From assembly GCF_900659615.1 (NCBI RefSeq), contig NZ_CAACUY010000049.1, positions 1 through 50,811 on the forward strand: 50,811 bases of DNA, read 5' to 3'. Every line of letters begins with the position of its first letter. Position 1 is the first letter of the stretch. The stretch is from Actinomadura fibrosa. GTDB taxonomy: Bacteria > Actinomycetota > Actinomycetes > Streptosporangiales > Streptosporangiaceae. The notes below the pieces were generated by a model, which saw only the letters and a list, made by a program, of their open reading frames with translations, was not told where the DNA came from and did no database searches. The position numbers were made by a program, and so were the translations under genes. Shown piece by piece: positions 18,100 through 25,820 of this stretch.

Positions 18100-18126
18100 G
18101 GTCCCTCCGTAACGGCGGGCTTATTT

Positions 18127-18144
18127 ACTTATCGCTCGGTCAGT
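18127..18144. promoter_or_regulatory. PaaR-type operator between paaA and paaZ
   Basis: ACTTATCG-CT-CGGTCAGT is an 18-bp imperfect palindrome (6 of 8 arm positions pair). It resembles the ACTNACCG/CGGTNAGT half-sites described for actinobacterial PaaR. It lies in the only AT-rich patch between the divergent starts and could control both operons. Confidence 0.6.
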
Positions 18145-18254
18145 AATAAGGTCGCATGGAACGGCCGGTTCGCGCAACCAGGCGTGACCACCGAAAACAC
18201 ACCAAAGGGGGCCCTGCCCCCGGTGCCCCGTCCCGCCCTGGGAGAGGAGACAGT

Positions 18255-20306
18255 GTGAGCGCGCTACTGGAGAGCTACGCCGCCGGACGATGGTTCCGGG
18301 CGGCGGACGACGGGGAACCACTGCTCGACGCCGCCACCGGCGAGGAGGTCGCGCGCGTCTCCAGCCGCGGCCTGGACGTCCCCGAGATGGTCCGGCACGC
18401 CCGGGAGACCGGCGGCCCCACGCTGCGAGCCCTGACCTTCCACGAGCGGGCCGCCCTGCTCAAGGCCCTCGCCAAGCATCTGACCGCGCGCAAGGACGAG
18501 CTGTACGCCCTCTCCGTCCGGACGGGCGCCACCCAGCGCGACACCGCGATCGACGTGGACGGCGGCATCGGCACCCTGTTCAGCTACGCGAGCAAGGGCG
18601 TGCGCGAGCTCCCCAACGACACGATCGTCCTCGACGGCGGCCTGGAGCCCCTCGGCAAGGGCGGAACGTTCGTCGGACGGCACGTCTACACGTCCCGGCC
18701 GGGCGTCGCGGTCCAGATCAACGCCTTCAACTTCCCCGTCTGGGGGATGCTGGAGAAGCTCGCCCCCGCGTTCCTCGCCGGGCTGCCCTCGATCGTGAAG
18801 CCCGCGAGCCAGACCGCCTACGTCACCGAGCGCGCCGTCCGGCTGATCATCGAGTCGGGCATCCTCCCAGAGGGCACACTCCAGCTCCTCGCCGGAAGCC
18901 CGCACGGCCTCCTGGACGCGCTCACCGTCCAGGACTCCGTCGCCTTCACCGGATCGGCCCACACCGCGGGCATCCTCCGCCGCCACCCCGGCGTCCTGGA
19001 CGGCGGCGTCGTCCTCGGCGTCGAGGCCGACTCCCTCAACTGCTCGATCCTCGGCCCGGACGTGCGGCCCGACGACCCCGAGTTCGACCTGTTCGTCAAG
19101 GGCGTCGTCACCGAGATGACCGTCAAGGCGGGCCAGAAGTGCACCGCCATCCGCCGCGTGATCGTCCCCTCGGCGCTGGCCGGCGACGTCACCGACGCGC
19201 TCGCCGCGCGCCTCGCCGCCGTCACGGTCGGCGACCCGCGCAACCCGGACGTCCGGATGGGCGCGCTCGCGAGCCTCGGCCAGCGCGACGAGGTCCGCAA
19301 GGCCGTCGAGGCGCTCCGCGCGAGCGCCGAGGTCGTCATCGGCGACCCCGCCGGCGCGCCCCTCCTCGACGGCGACCCCGAGCGCGGCGCCTTCATGACC
19401 CCGCTCGTCCTGCGCGCCCGGCCCGGCGCCACCGAACCCCACGACGTGGAGCCGTTCGGCCCGGTCGCCACCCTGCTCCCCTACGACGGCCTGGACGAGG
19501 CGACCCGGCTCGCCGCCCGCGGCAAGGGCAGCCTCGTCGCGTCCGTCGCCACCCACGACCCGGACGTCGCCCGTTCCGTCGTCCTCGGGCTGGCACCCTG
19601 GCACGGCCGCGTCCTCGTCCTCGACCGGGACGACGCCAAGGAGTCCACCGGGCACGGCTCGCCGCTCCCGGTCCTCGTCCACGGCGGTCCCGGCCGGGCC
19701 GGCGGCGGCGAGGAGCTGGGCGGCATCCGAGGCGTCCTGCACCACATGCAGCGCACCGCCGTCCAGGCGTCGCCCGACCTGCTCACCGCCGTCACCGGGC
19801 ACTGGACGACCGGCGCCGCGCGCACCGAGACGGGCGTCCACCCCTTCCGCAAGTCCCTCGCCGAGCTCCGCATCGGCGACACCATCGCCTCCGCGCCCCG
19901 GACCGTCTCGCTCGCCGACATCGAGCACTTCGCCGAGTTCACCGGCGACACGTTCTACGCGCACACCGACGCCGAGGCCGCCGCCCGCAACCCCCTCTTC
20001 GGCGGCATCGTGGCCCACGGATACCTCGTGGTGTCCCTGGCCGCGGGCCTGTTCGTCGACCCGGACCCCGGACCCGTCCTGGCCAACTTCGGCGTCGACA
20101 CACTCCGCTTCCTGACTCCGGTGAAGGCGGATGACACCATTCAGGTGACCCTGACCGTCAAGCAGATCACTCCGCGGAGCAACGCGGACTACGGAGAGGT
20201 CCGCTGGGACGCCGTCGTCTCCAACCAGGACGGCCAGCCGGTCGCGACGTACGACGTGCTCACCCTCGTGGCCAAGACCTGGCCCGCGCCCACACCGGAG
20301 GACTGA
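18255..20306 (+). CDS. paaZ: Bifunctional oxepin-CoA hydrolase / 3-oxo-5,6-dehydrosuberyl-CoA semialdehyde dehydrogenase PaaZ
   Basis: GTG 18255 follows GGAGAGGAGA; upstream frame is noncoding. The 683-residue product is a fusion. Residues 1-520 are an aldehyde dehydrogenase with INAFNFPVWGMLEKLAPA, Glu257 in LGVEADSLN and catalytic Cys296 in KAGQKCTAIRR. Residues about 540-683 are a MaoC-like hydratase with the hot-dog signature FTGDTFYAHTDAEAA and FGGIVAHGYLVVSLAAG. PaaZ opens the oxepin ring made from the epoxide and oxidises the resulting aldehyde. It is divergent from paaABCDE across a shared operator and is followed by an EthD-like gene after 1 nt. The other paa genes (paaK, paaF-J) are not in the window. 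Confidence 0.95.
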   Translation: MSALLESYAAGRWFRAADDGEPLLDAATGEEVARVSSRGLDVPEMVRHARETGGPTLRALTFHERAALLKALAKHLTARKDELYALSVRTGATQRDTAIDVDGGIGTLFSYASKGVRELPNDTIVLDGGLEPLGKGGTFVGRHVYTSRPGVAVQINAFNFPVWGMLEKLAPAFLAGLPSIVKPASQTAYVTERAVRLIIESGILPEGTLQLLAGSPHGLLDALTVQDSVAFTGSAHTAGILRRHPGVLDGGVVLGVEADSLNCSILGPDVRPDDPEFDLFVKGVVTEMTVKAGQKCTAIRRVIVPSALAGDVTDALAARLAAVTVGDPRNPDVRMGALASLGQRDEVRKAVEALRASAEVVIGDPAGAPLLDGDPERGAFMTPLVLRARPGATEPHDVEPFGPVATLLPYDGLDEATRLAARGKGSLVASVATHDPDVARSVVLGLAPWHGRVLVLDRDDAKESTGHGSPLPVLVHGGPGRAGGGEELGGIRGVLHHMQRTAVQASPDLLTAVTGHWTTGAARTETGVHPFRKSLAELRIGDTIASAPRTVSLADIEHFAEFTGDTFYAHTDAEAAARNPLFGGIVAHGYLVVSLAAGLFVDPDPGPVLANFGVDTLRFLTPVKADDTIQVTLTVKQITPRSNADYGEVRWDAVVSNQDGQPVATYDVLTLVAKTWPAPTPED

Positions 20307-20307
20307 C

Positions 20308-20613
20308 ATGCAGCGCCTGACCGTCCAGTACTTCTCGCCCGCCGACCCGGACGCGTTCGACAAGGGCTACCAGGAGCGGCACGTCCCGCTGGTCCGCGCC
20401 GTCCCGGGGCTCAAGAGGTTCACGCTCACGCACCCCCAGGCCCTCGGCGGCGACGCGCCCTACCTCGTCGCGGAGCTGTACTTCGAGGACGCCGACGCCC
20501 TCAAGGCGTCGCTGACGAGCCCGGAGATGGGCGCCGCCGCCCAGGACGCAGCCACCTACGACGTCGCCAGCACCGTAATGTTCAGCGGCGAAGTAACCGA
20601 AATCGACCTGTAA
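20308..20613 (+). CDS. EthD-family protein
   Basis: This 101-residue ferredoxin-like alpha+beta protein reads LTVQYFSPADPDAFDKGYQERHVPLVRAVPGLKRFTLTHPQ, then PYLVAELYFEDADALKASLTSPEM. This is the EthD pattern (dimeric alpha-beta barrel). EthD-type proteins accompany many oxidative degradation operons without a settled role. It begins 1 nt after paaZ, so it is co-transcribed and probably serves phenylacetate catabolism. A strong hairpin follows its stop. Confidence 0.85.
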   Translation: MQRLTVQYFSPADPDAFDKGYQERHVPLVRAVPGLKRFTLTHPQALGGDAPYLVAELYFEDADALKASLTSPEMGAAAQDAATYDVASTVMFSGEVTEIDL

Positions 20614-20618
20614 CCGCG

Positions 20619-20663
20619 CCGGGAAGCGTCACGACGGCACTGAGAACGTCGTGACGCTCCCGG
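20619..20663. terminator. Bidirectional hairpin terminator after the paaZ operon and the Lrp gene
   Basis: Arms 20619-20635 and 20648-20663 pair almost perfectly over 16 bp (one bulged base), with a 12-nt loop. It lies exactly between two converging stops and lacks a long T tract, as is common in actinomycetes. Confidence 0.8.
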
Positions 20664-20667
20664 CCGG

Positions 20668-21159
20668 TCAGAAACTCCCCCTTCCCTGGGCCTCTTCAAA
20701 GACGAGCCAGGTGCGGGTGGAGCGGACGCCGGGGATGCCCTGGATGCATTCGAGGACCACGTTCCTGAGTGCGGCGTTGTCCGGGGTCCTGACCTGGACG
20801 AGGACGTCGTAGTCGCCGCCGACCATGGCGAAGTGCTCGACGAAGGGGATGTCCCTGAGGCGGGCCGAGACGGCGCGCCAGGCGTTCTGCTCGATGGTGA
20901 CCGAGATGTAGGCACTGGTGCCGAGGCCCGCCTTCTGCGCGTCGAGCCGGACGGTGAATCCGGTGATGATCCCGTCGTCGGTCAGGCGGGTGAGGCGCGC
21001 GTAGGCGTTGGCGCGGGAGATGTGGACGCGGTCGGCGAGGGCGCGCACGGACATCCGGCCGTCGCGCAGCAGCTCAGCGATGATCGCGCGGTCGACCTGG
21101 TCGAGCCGGGCGGCAGAACGTCCGGGCCACGCGCCGCCGGTGCCCTCTTCGATCGACAT
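20668..21159 (-). CDS. bkdR: Lrp/AsnC-family regulator, probable BkdR
   Basis: ATG 21159 is preferred over ATG 21171 because GGGAGG sits 5 nt upstream. The 163-residue protein has an N-terminal HTH (LDQVDRAIIAELLRDGRMSVRALADRVHISRANAYARLTRL, about 19-60). A RAM-type effector domain follows (GTSAYISVTIEQ, VEHFAMVGGDYDVLVQVRTPDNAALRNVV). It is divergent from an E1alpha-E1beta-E2 operon, the arrangement of bkdR and bkdABC in Streptomyces, where the Lrp protein controls the genes in response to branched-chain amino acids. The symbol rests on that synteny. Confidence 0.82.
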   Translation of the reverse strand: MSIEEGTGGAWPGRSAARLDQVDRAIIAELLRDGRMSVRALADRVHISRANAYARLTRLTDDGIITGFTVRLDAQKAGLGTSAYISVTIEQNAWRAVSARLRDIPFVEHFAMVGGDYDVLVQVRTPDNAALRNVVLECIQGIPGVRSTRTWLVFEEAQGRGSF

Positions 21160-21189
21160 TCGGCCTCCCATCGGCCCAGATCAGAGCAC

Positions 21190-21255
21190 TTTGTCGCTCA
21201 TTGTGCCCGATGTCTTGAACGGCTGGCGGTGGAAGCGGACGCTGCTCCTGACAAA
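21190..21255. promoter_or_regulatory. Candidate Lrp-type inverted repeat in the bkd promoter region
   Basis: TTTGTC (21190-21195) and GACAAA (21250-21255) are perfect inverted half-sites 54 bp apart between the divergent starts. Lrp octamers often bind spaced half-sites. The sequence between them is the least GC-rich part of the region. Confidence 0.3.
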
Positions 21256-21280
21256 CGTCCAGCGGAAAGGCAGCGTCGCC

Positions 21281-22384
21281 ATGTCCGTACGGAGACCCGG
21301 TCCGAGCGTCGACGGTCTGCTCCCCTCGCCCGTCCCGGTGCGGTTCGTCCAGGAGGACGGCAGCCCGGGCACGCCGCCGGAGGGCTACCCGCCCCCCGCG
21401 GACGCGCGGCTGGTGGACGCGTACCGGCGGATGGTCCTCGGCCGCCGCTTCGACCGCCAGGCGACCGCGCTGACCAGGCAGGGGAGGCTCGCCGTGTACC
21501 CGTCGAGCCGCGGGCAGGAGGCCTGCCAGGTCGCCGGCGTCCTCGCGCTCGGCGCGGACGACTGGCTGTTCCCGACCTACCGCGACTCGGTCGCCCTGGT
21601 CGCCCGCGGCATCGACCCCGTCGAGGTGCTCACCCTGCTGCGGGGCGACTGGCACTGCGGGTACGACCCGGAGGCCGTCCGCACCGCGCCGCAGTGCACG
21701 CCGCTCGCCACGCAGACCGTGCACGCGGTCGGCATGGCCGAGGCCCTGCGCCGCCGCGGGACGGGCGGCGTCGTGATGGCGTTCGTCGGCGACGGCGGCA
21801 CGAGCGAGGGCGACTTCCACGAGGCGCTCAACTACGCCGCGGTGCTGCGCGCGCCCGTGGTGTTCCTCGTCCAGAACAACCGGTACGCGATCTCGGTGCC
21901 GCTGGCCAAGCAGAGCGCGGCGCCCGCGCTCGCGTACAAGGGCGTCGGCTACGGGGTCCGCTCCGAGCAGGTGGACGGCAACGACCTCGTCGCGGTGCTG
22001 GCCGTCCTCACGGAGGCCGTCCGGTACGCGCGCGCGGGCGATGGACCGTTCCTGGTGGAGGCGCACACGTACCGCATGGACGCGCACACCAACGCCGACG
22101 ACGCGTCCCGGTACCGGGACGCTGAGGAAGTCGAGCGGTGGGAGTCTGCGGACCCCATCGCCCGCCTGGAGACGTACCTGCGCGACCGCGGGCTGCTCAG
22201 TGCCGCGGACGTCGCCGCCGCCGGGGAGGCCGCCGAGGAGTTCGCCGCCCGCCTCCGCGACCGGATGAGCGCCGAACCGGACACCGAGCCGGCCGAACTG
22301 TTCGAGCACGTCTTCGCCGAGCCGACGCCCCAGCTCCGCGAGCAGCGGGCGCGGCTCCTCGCCGAGCTGAGCGCGGAGGGCTGA
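21281..22384 (+). CDS. bkdA: Branched-chain 2-oxoacid (or pyruvate) dehydrogenase E1 component, alpha subunit
   Basis: The 367-residue subunit decarboxylates a 2-oxoacid on ThDP. The ThDP-Mg motif runs from Gly170-Asp171-Gly172 in FVGDGGTSEGDFHEALNYA to Asn199-Asn200 in FLVQNNRYAISVP. Other family marks are SSRGQEACQVA, WLFPTYRDS and TYRMDAHTNADD. ATG 21281 is where homology begins. The gene is followed by E1beta after 1 nt and by E2. The divergent Lrp regulator favours branched-chain rather than pyruvate specificity, but sequence alone does not settle it. No E3 gene is present here. Confidence 0.9.
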   Translation: MSVRRPGPSVDGLLPSPVPVRFVQEDGSPGTPPEGYPPPADARLVDAYRRMVLGRRFDRQATALTRQGRLAVYPSSRGQEACQVAGVLALGADDWLFPTYRDSVALVARGIDPVEVLTLLRGDWHCGYDPEAVRTAPQCTPLATQTVHAVGMAEALRRRGTGGVVMAFVGDGGTSEGDFHEALNYAAVLRAPVVFLVQNNRYAISVPLAKQSAAPALAYKGVGYGVRSEQVDGNDLVAVLAVLTEAVRYARAGDGPFLVEAHTYRMDAHTNADDASRYRDAEEVERWESADPIARLETYLRDRGLLSAADVAAAGEAAEEFAARLRDRMSAEPDTEPAELFEHVFAEPTPQLREQRARLLAELSAEG

Positions 22385-22385
22385 G

Positions 22386-23468
22386 ATGACCGCGATGACG
22401 ATGGGGCAGGCGCTGAACGCCGCGCTGCGGGACGCGCTGCGCGCGGACGAGCGGGTGCTCGTCTTCGGCGAGGACGTCGGCCCGCTCGGCGGCGTCTTCC
22501 GCATCACCGACGGGCTGACCGCCGAGTTCGGCGAGGACCGGTGCTTCGACACCCCGCTCGCCGAGTCCGGCATCGTCGGCCTCGCCGTGGGGATGGCGAT
22601 GGGCGGGTTCCGGCCCGTGGTGGAGATGCAGTTCGACGCCTTCGCCTACCCGGCGTTCGAGCAGATCGCCTCGCACGTCGCCAAGATGCGCAACCGCACC
22701 CGCGGCCGGGTGGCGCTGCCGATGGTGATCCGCATCCCGTTCGCGGGCGGCATCGGCGGCGTCGAGCACCACTGCGACTCCAGCGAGGCCTACTACGCGC
22801 ACACGCCGGGGCTGAAGGTGGTCACGCCCGCCACCCCGGACGACGCGTACTGGCTGCTGCGCGACGCGATCGACGACCCCGACCCGGTGGTCTTCATGGA
22901 GCCGAAACGGCTGTACTGGGCCAAGGACGAGACCTCTACCGGGGACCGGCGCGCCCCACGGTTCGGCAGCGCGGCGGTACGGCGCGAGGGCGGCGACGCG
23001 ACGCTCGTCGCCTACGGGCCCGGCGTCCCGGTGGCGCTCCAGGCCGCCGAGGCCGCCGCGCGGGACGGCCTGTCCCTGGAGGTCGTAGACCTGCGGACGC
23101 TCGTCCCGTTCGACGACGAGACCGTCGTGGCGTCCGTGCGCAGGACGGGCCGCTGCGTGGTCGTCCAGGAGGCGCAGGGGTTCGCCGGAGTCGGCGCGGA
23201 GATCGCGGCGCGCGTGCAGGAGCGCTGCTTCCACTCGCTGGCCGCGCCCGTGCTGCGCGTCACCGGCTTCGACATCCCCTACCCGCCGCCGAAGCTGGAG
23301 CATTCGCACCTGCCGGACGTGGACCGGGTCCTCGACGCGGTGGACCGGCTCCAGTTCGACGATGAGCCCGACGTCCTCTACCTGGAGTCGGCCTCGGAGC
23401 GGCCTTCCCCGGGCACCCGGGCGCCTGCGGGGCCGGGCTCGGTGAACCGCGTGCGGGAGGCGTCGTGA
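22386..23468 (+). CDS. bkdB: Branched-chain 2-oxoacid (or pyruvate) dehydrogenase E1 component, beta subunit
   Basis: The 360-residue protein shows MGQALNAALRDALRADERVLVFGEDVGPLGGVF, FDTPLAESGIVGLAVGMAMGG, HCDSSEAYYAHTPGLKVVTPATP and EAQGFAGVGAEIAARV, the transketolase-like PYR and C-terminal domains of E1beta. The family average is about 325-330 residues; the last 25 or so here (from SERPSPGTRAP) are a Pro/Arg/Ser-rich extension with no counterpart I know, perhaps a linker-like tail. Its stop overlaps the E2 start (GTGA), so the complex subunits are made together. Confidence 0.91.
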   Translation: MTAMTMGQALNAALRDALRADERVLVFGEDVGPLGGVFRITDGLTAEFGEDRCFDTPLAESGIVGLAVGMAMGGFRPVVEMQFDAFAYPAFEQIASHVAKMRNRTRGRVALPMVIRIPFAGGIGGVEHHCDSSEAYYAHTPGLKVVTPATPDDAYWLLRDAIDDPDPVVFMEPKRLYWAKDETSTGDRRAPRFGSAAVRREGGDATLVAYGPGVPVALQAAEAAARDGLSLEVVDLRTLVPFDDETVVASVRRTGRCVVVQEAQGFAGVGAEIAARVQERCFHSLAAPVLRVTGFDIPYPPPKLEHSHLPDVDRVLDAVDRLQFDDEPDVLYLESASERPSPGTRAPAGPGSVNRVREAS

Positions 23469-24799
23469 CGACCGCTCCCGCACGGCAGGTCTTCCGCCTG
23501 CCGGACCTCGGCGAGGGCCTGACCGAGGCCGAGATCGTCGAGTGGAAGGTCGCCGTCGGCGACACCGTCCAGGTCGACCAGGTCGTGGTGGAGGTCGAGA
23601 CCGCCAAGGCGGCCGTGGAGGTGCCCGTCCCCTTCGCCGGGACGGTGCTGGAACTGCACGCCGAGGCGGGGACCGTCCTCGACGTCGGCGCGCCGCTGAT
23701 CGAGGTCGGCGCGCCGGAGGCCGCGGACGTGCATCCGGCGGCGGCCCGGTACCGCGAGGAGGAGCGGGCGGGCTCCGGCAACGTCCTGATCGGGTACGGC
23801 ACCGGCCACGCGCCCGGGACGCGCAGGACGCGCAGGCGCCGAGGCGCCGCGAGGAAGCCCGCCGGGACCACGGCGTCCGAGACCGTGCCGTTCGGGCGGC
23901 GGCAGGCGCCGCGCGTGATCTCGCCGCTCGTCCGCCGGATCGCGCGCGAGCACGGCGTGGACCTCGCGGCGGTCGAGCCCACCGGGCCGCGCGGTGTGAT
24001 CCTGCGCCGCGACGTCGAGGCGGCCATCCAGACGGCCGCCGAGACGGCCGCCGAGCGGGGCCGCGAGGCCGCCGCGCCGGCCGTTTCCGGGACGGCGGGC
24101 GGGTTCACCGCCGAGCGCATCCCGCTGCGCGGACTCCGGCGGACGGTGGCCGACAAGCTGAGCCGCAGCCGCCGCGAGATCCCCGACGCCACGACCTGGG
24201 TGGACGTCGACGCCACGGGCCTGCTCGCCGTGCGGGACGGGCTGCGGAGGTCCCGGCCCGGGCTCGGCATCGGGCTGCTCGCCCTGCTGGCCCGCATCTG
24301 CGTGGACGGCCTGCGGCGCTTCCCCGAGCTGAACGCGTCGGTGGACGCGGAGCGCGGCGAGATCGTCCGGTACGGGCACGTGAACCTCGGGTTCGCCGCG
24401 CAGACCGACCGGGGCCTCGTCGTGCCGGTCGTCCGGGACGCGCACCTGATGACGACCGCGCGGCTCGCCGCGGAGCTGTCCCGGCTCACCGGGCTCGCGC
24501 GCTCGGGGGCGCTGCCGCCCGCGGCGCTGACCGGCGGGACGTTCACGTTGAACAACTACGGCGTGTTCGGCGTGGACGGGTCCACGCCGATCATCAACCA
24601 TCCCGAGGCGGCGCTGCTCGGCGTCGGCCGGGTGACCGACCGGCCGTGGGTGGTGGACGGGGACGTGGTGGCGCGCAAGGTCACGCAGCTCTCCCTGACC
24701 TTCGACCACCGCGTCTGCGACGGCGGCGCGGCGGGCGGCTTCCTCCGGCACGTCGCCGACCTCGTCGAGAACCCCGCGATCCTCCTCGCGGAGGTCTAG
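23465..24799 (+). CDS. bkdC: 2-oxoacid dehydrogenase E2 component (dihydrolipoamide acyltransferase)
   Basis: The 444-residue E2 has one lipoyl domain (about 8-84) with lipoylated Lys48 in VEVETAKAAVEV. A flexible basic linker, a peripheral-subunit-binding domain (VISPLVRRIAREHGVDLAAVEPTGPRGVILRRDVEAA, about 151-187) and a catalytic domain (about 218-444) follow. The active-site HRxxDG is present as His415...Asp419 (DHRVCDG). It transfers the acyl group from lipoate to CoA and forms the core of the complex. A single lipoyl domain fits branched-chain E2s. It is the last bkd gene. Confidence 0.93.
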   Translation: MTTAPARQVFRLPDLGEGLTEAEIVEWKVAVGDTVQVDQVVVEVETAKAAVEVPVPFAGTVLELHAEAGTVLDVGAPLIEVGAPEAADVHPAAARYREEERAGSGNVLIGYGTGHAPGTRRTRRRRGAARKPAGTTASETVPFGRRQAPRVISPLVRRIAREHGVDLAAVEPTGPRGVILRRDVEAAIQTAAETAAERGREAAAPAVSGTAGGFTAERIPLRGLRRTVADKLSRSRREIPDATTWVDVDATGLLAVRDGLRRSRPGLGIGLLALLARICVDGLRRFPELNASVDAERGEIVRYGHVNLGFAAQTDRGLVVPVVRDAHLMTTARLAAELSRLTGLARSGALPPAALTGGTFTLNNYGVFGVDGSTPIINHPEAALLGVGRVTDRPWVVDGDVVARKVTQLSLTFDHRVCDGGAAGGFLRHVADLVENPAILLAEV

Positions 24800-24808
24800 C
24801 CTCAAACT

Positions 24809-24846
24809 TCCCTATCACTCCCTATAGACGGTAATTTAGGGAGTGA
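24809..24846. promoter_or_regulatory. Inverted repeat operator overlapping the start of the HTH-DUF4180 operon
   Basis: TCACTCCCTA (24815-24824) and TAGGGAGTGA (24837-24846) are perfect 10-bp arms with a 12-bp spacer; the right arm includes the A of ATG 24846. An extra TCCCTAT (24809-24815) repeats the left half 10 bp upstream. The spacer contains AT-rich -10-like sequence, so a bound protein would block transcription start and ribosome access. Autoregulation by the HTH protein is the simplest reading. Confidence 0.65.
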
Positions 24847-25337
24847 TGACGGAGAGAATGTACTCGGTCGAGGAGGTCGCGGACCTCCTCGGCCTGCATG
24901 TGCGGACGGTGCGCGGCTACATCCGCGCCGGGCGGCTCAAGGCCGTCCGGATCGGCAAGCAGTACCGGATCGCGCACCGCGACCTGGCGGAGCTGACCGG
25001 GCGGTCCCCGGCCGCGGCGCCCGCCGGGCCGGTCGAGGTGTCGAGCATCGTGCAGGTGGACGGCGTCGGCCGGGCCGCCGCCGACCGCATCGGCACGCTC
25101 GTGCTGGCGGGGGTCAACGGCCGGCGGGACTCCGCCGTGCCGCTGCGCGTCCAGGTCGTGCACGACGAGGAACGGGAGCGGATGAAGATCGTGATTCTGG
25201 GCGACGCCGCCACCACCGCCGGCGTCCTGGGGCTCATCGACGGCCTGCTCGGCGAGGGCGGCGGTCTGCTCGGCGAGGGCGGCGGCTTGCTGGGCGAGGG
25301 CGGCGGCCTGCCGCGCGGGGAGGACGGGGATGCCTGA
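24846..25337 (+). CDS. Helix-turn-helix (excisionase/MerR-like) DNA-binding protein paired with DUF4180
   Basis: The 163-residue product begins MTERMYSVEEVADLLGLHVRTVRGYIRAGRLKAVRIGKQYRIAHRDLAEL, a winged HTH of the excisionase/MerR-like HTH_17 type (residues 1-50). The middle (about 63-118) is a beta-alpha unit (VEVSSIVQVDGVGRAAADRI, LRVQVVHDEERERMKIVILGDA). The end carries three LLGEGGG heptads before PRGEDGDA. Starts at GTG 24843, ATG 24846 and ATG 24858 are all possible; ATG 24846 is taken because AGGGAG lies just upstream. It overlaps the DUF4180 gene by 8 nt, so the two form one unit. It is likely autoregulated through the inverted repeat covering its start. Confidence 0.8.
   Translation: MTERMYSVEEVADLLGLHVRTVRGYIRAGRLKAVRIGKQYRIAHRDLAELTGRSPAAAPAGPVEVSSIVQVDGVGRAAADRIGTLVLAGVNGRRDSAVPLRVQVVHDEERERMKIVILGDAATTAGVLGLIDGLLGEGGGLLGEGGGLLGEGGGLPRGEDGDA
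25245..25307 (+). repeat. Three tandem 21-bp repeats encoding LLGEGGG
   Basis: Three near-identical in-frame 21-bp units lie at the 3' end of the HTH gene and encode a Gly-rich flexible tail. Copy number may vary between strains by slippage. Confidence 0.85.
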
Positions 25338-25719
25338 CGTGATCGAGGAGCGGGCGGGCGCGCAGGTGCTCGTGTGCGACCCGGACGGGCCGCCGGTGGC
25401 GACCGAGCGGGACGGCCTGGACCTGATCGGCGCGGCGTTCCTCGGCGCCGAGGTCGTCGCCGTGCCCGCGACCCGGCTGGACGAGGGGTTCTTCTCCCTC
25501 GGCACCCGCTTCGCCGGGGAGCTCATGCAGAAGTTCGCCAACTACCGGCTGCGCCTCGCCGTCGTCGGCGACATCTCGGAGCATCTGGCGGCGAGCTCGG
25601 CGCTGCGCGCGCTGGTCCGCGAGTCGAACGCGGGCGGGCACGTGTGGTTCGTCACCGATCTGGACGCCCTCGACGCCCGCCTCCGCGCGCTCGATCACCG
25701 TGCGGGGCGGGAGGCGTAG
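25330..25719 (+). CDS. DUF4180 domain-containing protein
   Basis: The 129-residue protein matches DUF4180 in layout: ATERDGLDLIGAAFLGAEVVAVPATRLDEGFFSLGTRFAGELMQKFANYRLRLAVVGDIS, followed by SSALRALVRESNAGGHVWFVTDLDALDARL. The segment around residues 46-85 (a conserved F-F-L-T-G-AGE-QKF-NY pattern) is the family core. Function is unknown. Family members often sit beside small HTH genes, as here, where the reading frames overlap by 8 nt. I infer that the HTH protein and DUF4180 act together. It is cytosolic with no membrane segment. Confidence 0.82.
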   Translation: MPDVIEERAGAQVLVCDPDGPPVATERDGLDLIGAAFLGAEVVAVPATRLDEGFFSLGTRFAGELMQKFANYRLRLAVVGDISEHLAASSALRALVRESNAGGHVWFVTDLDALDARLRALDHRAGREA

Positions 25720-25820
25720 ACTCTGGCGCGGACGAGGGGTTCCCGACGCGGGCGGCCAAGCCGGCGCCACCCTGGTCCCACACAATGATCTCCCTCGGGG
25801 GCTCGGATAGGTACGGCGCC

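Noticed and set aside
13688..20613. Phenylacetate island as a novel system
   Set aside because: Gene content and order match the known actinobacterial paa pathway; only the EthD-like addition and operator sharing are worth noting.
25245..25307. Three 21-bp repeats as a possible CRISPR-like array
   Set aside because: Units are contiguous without spacers and encode in-frame LLGEGGG heptads.
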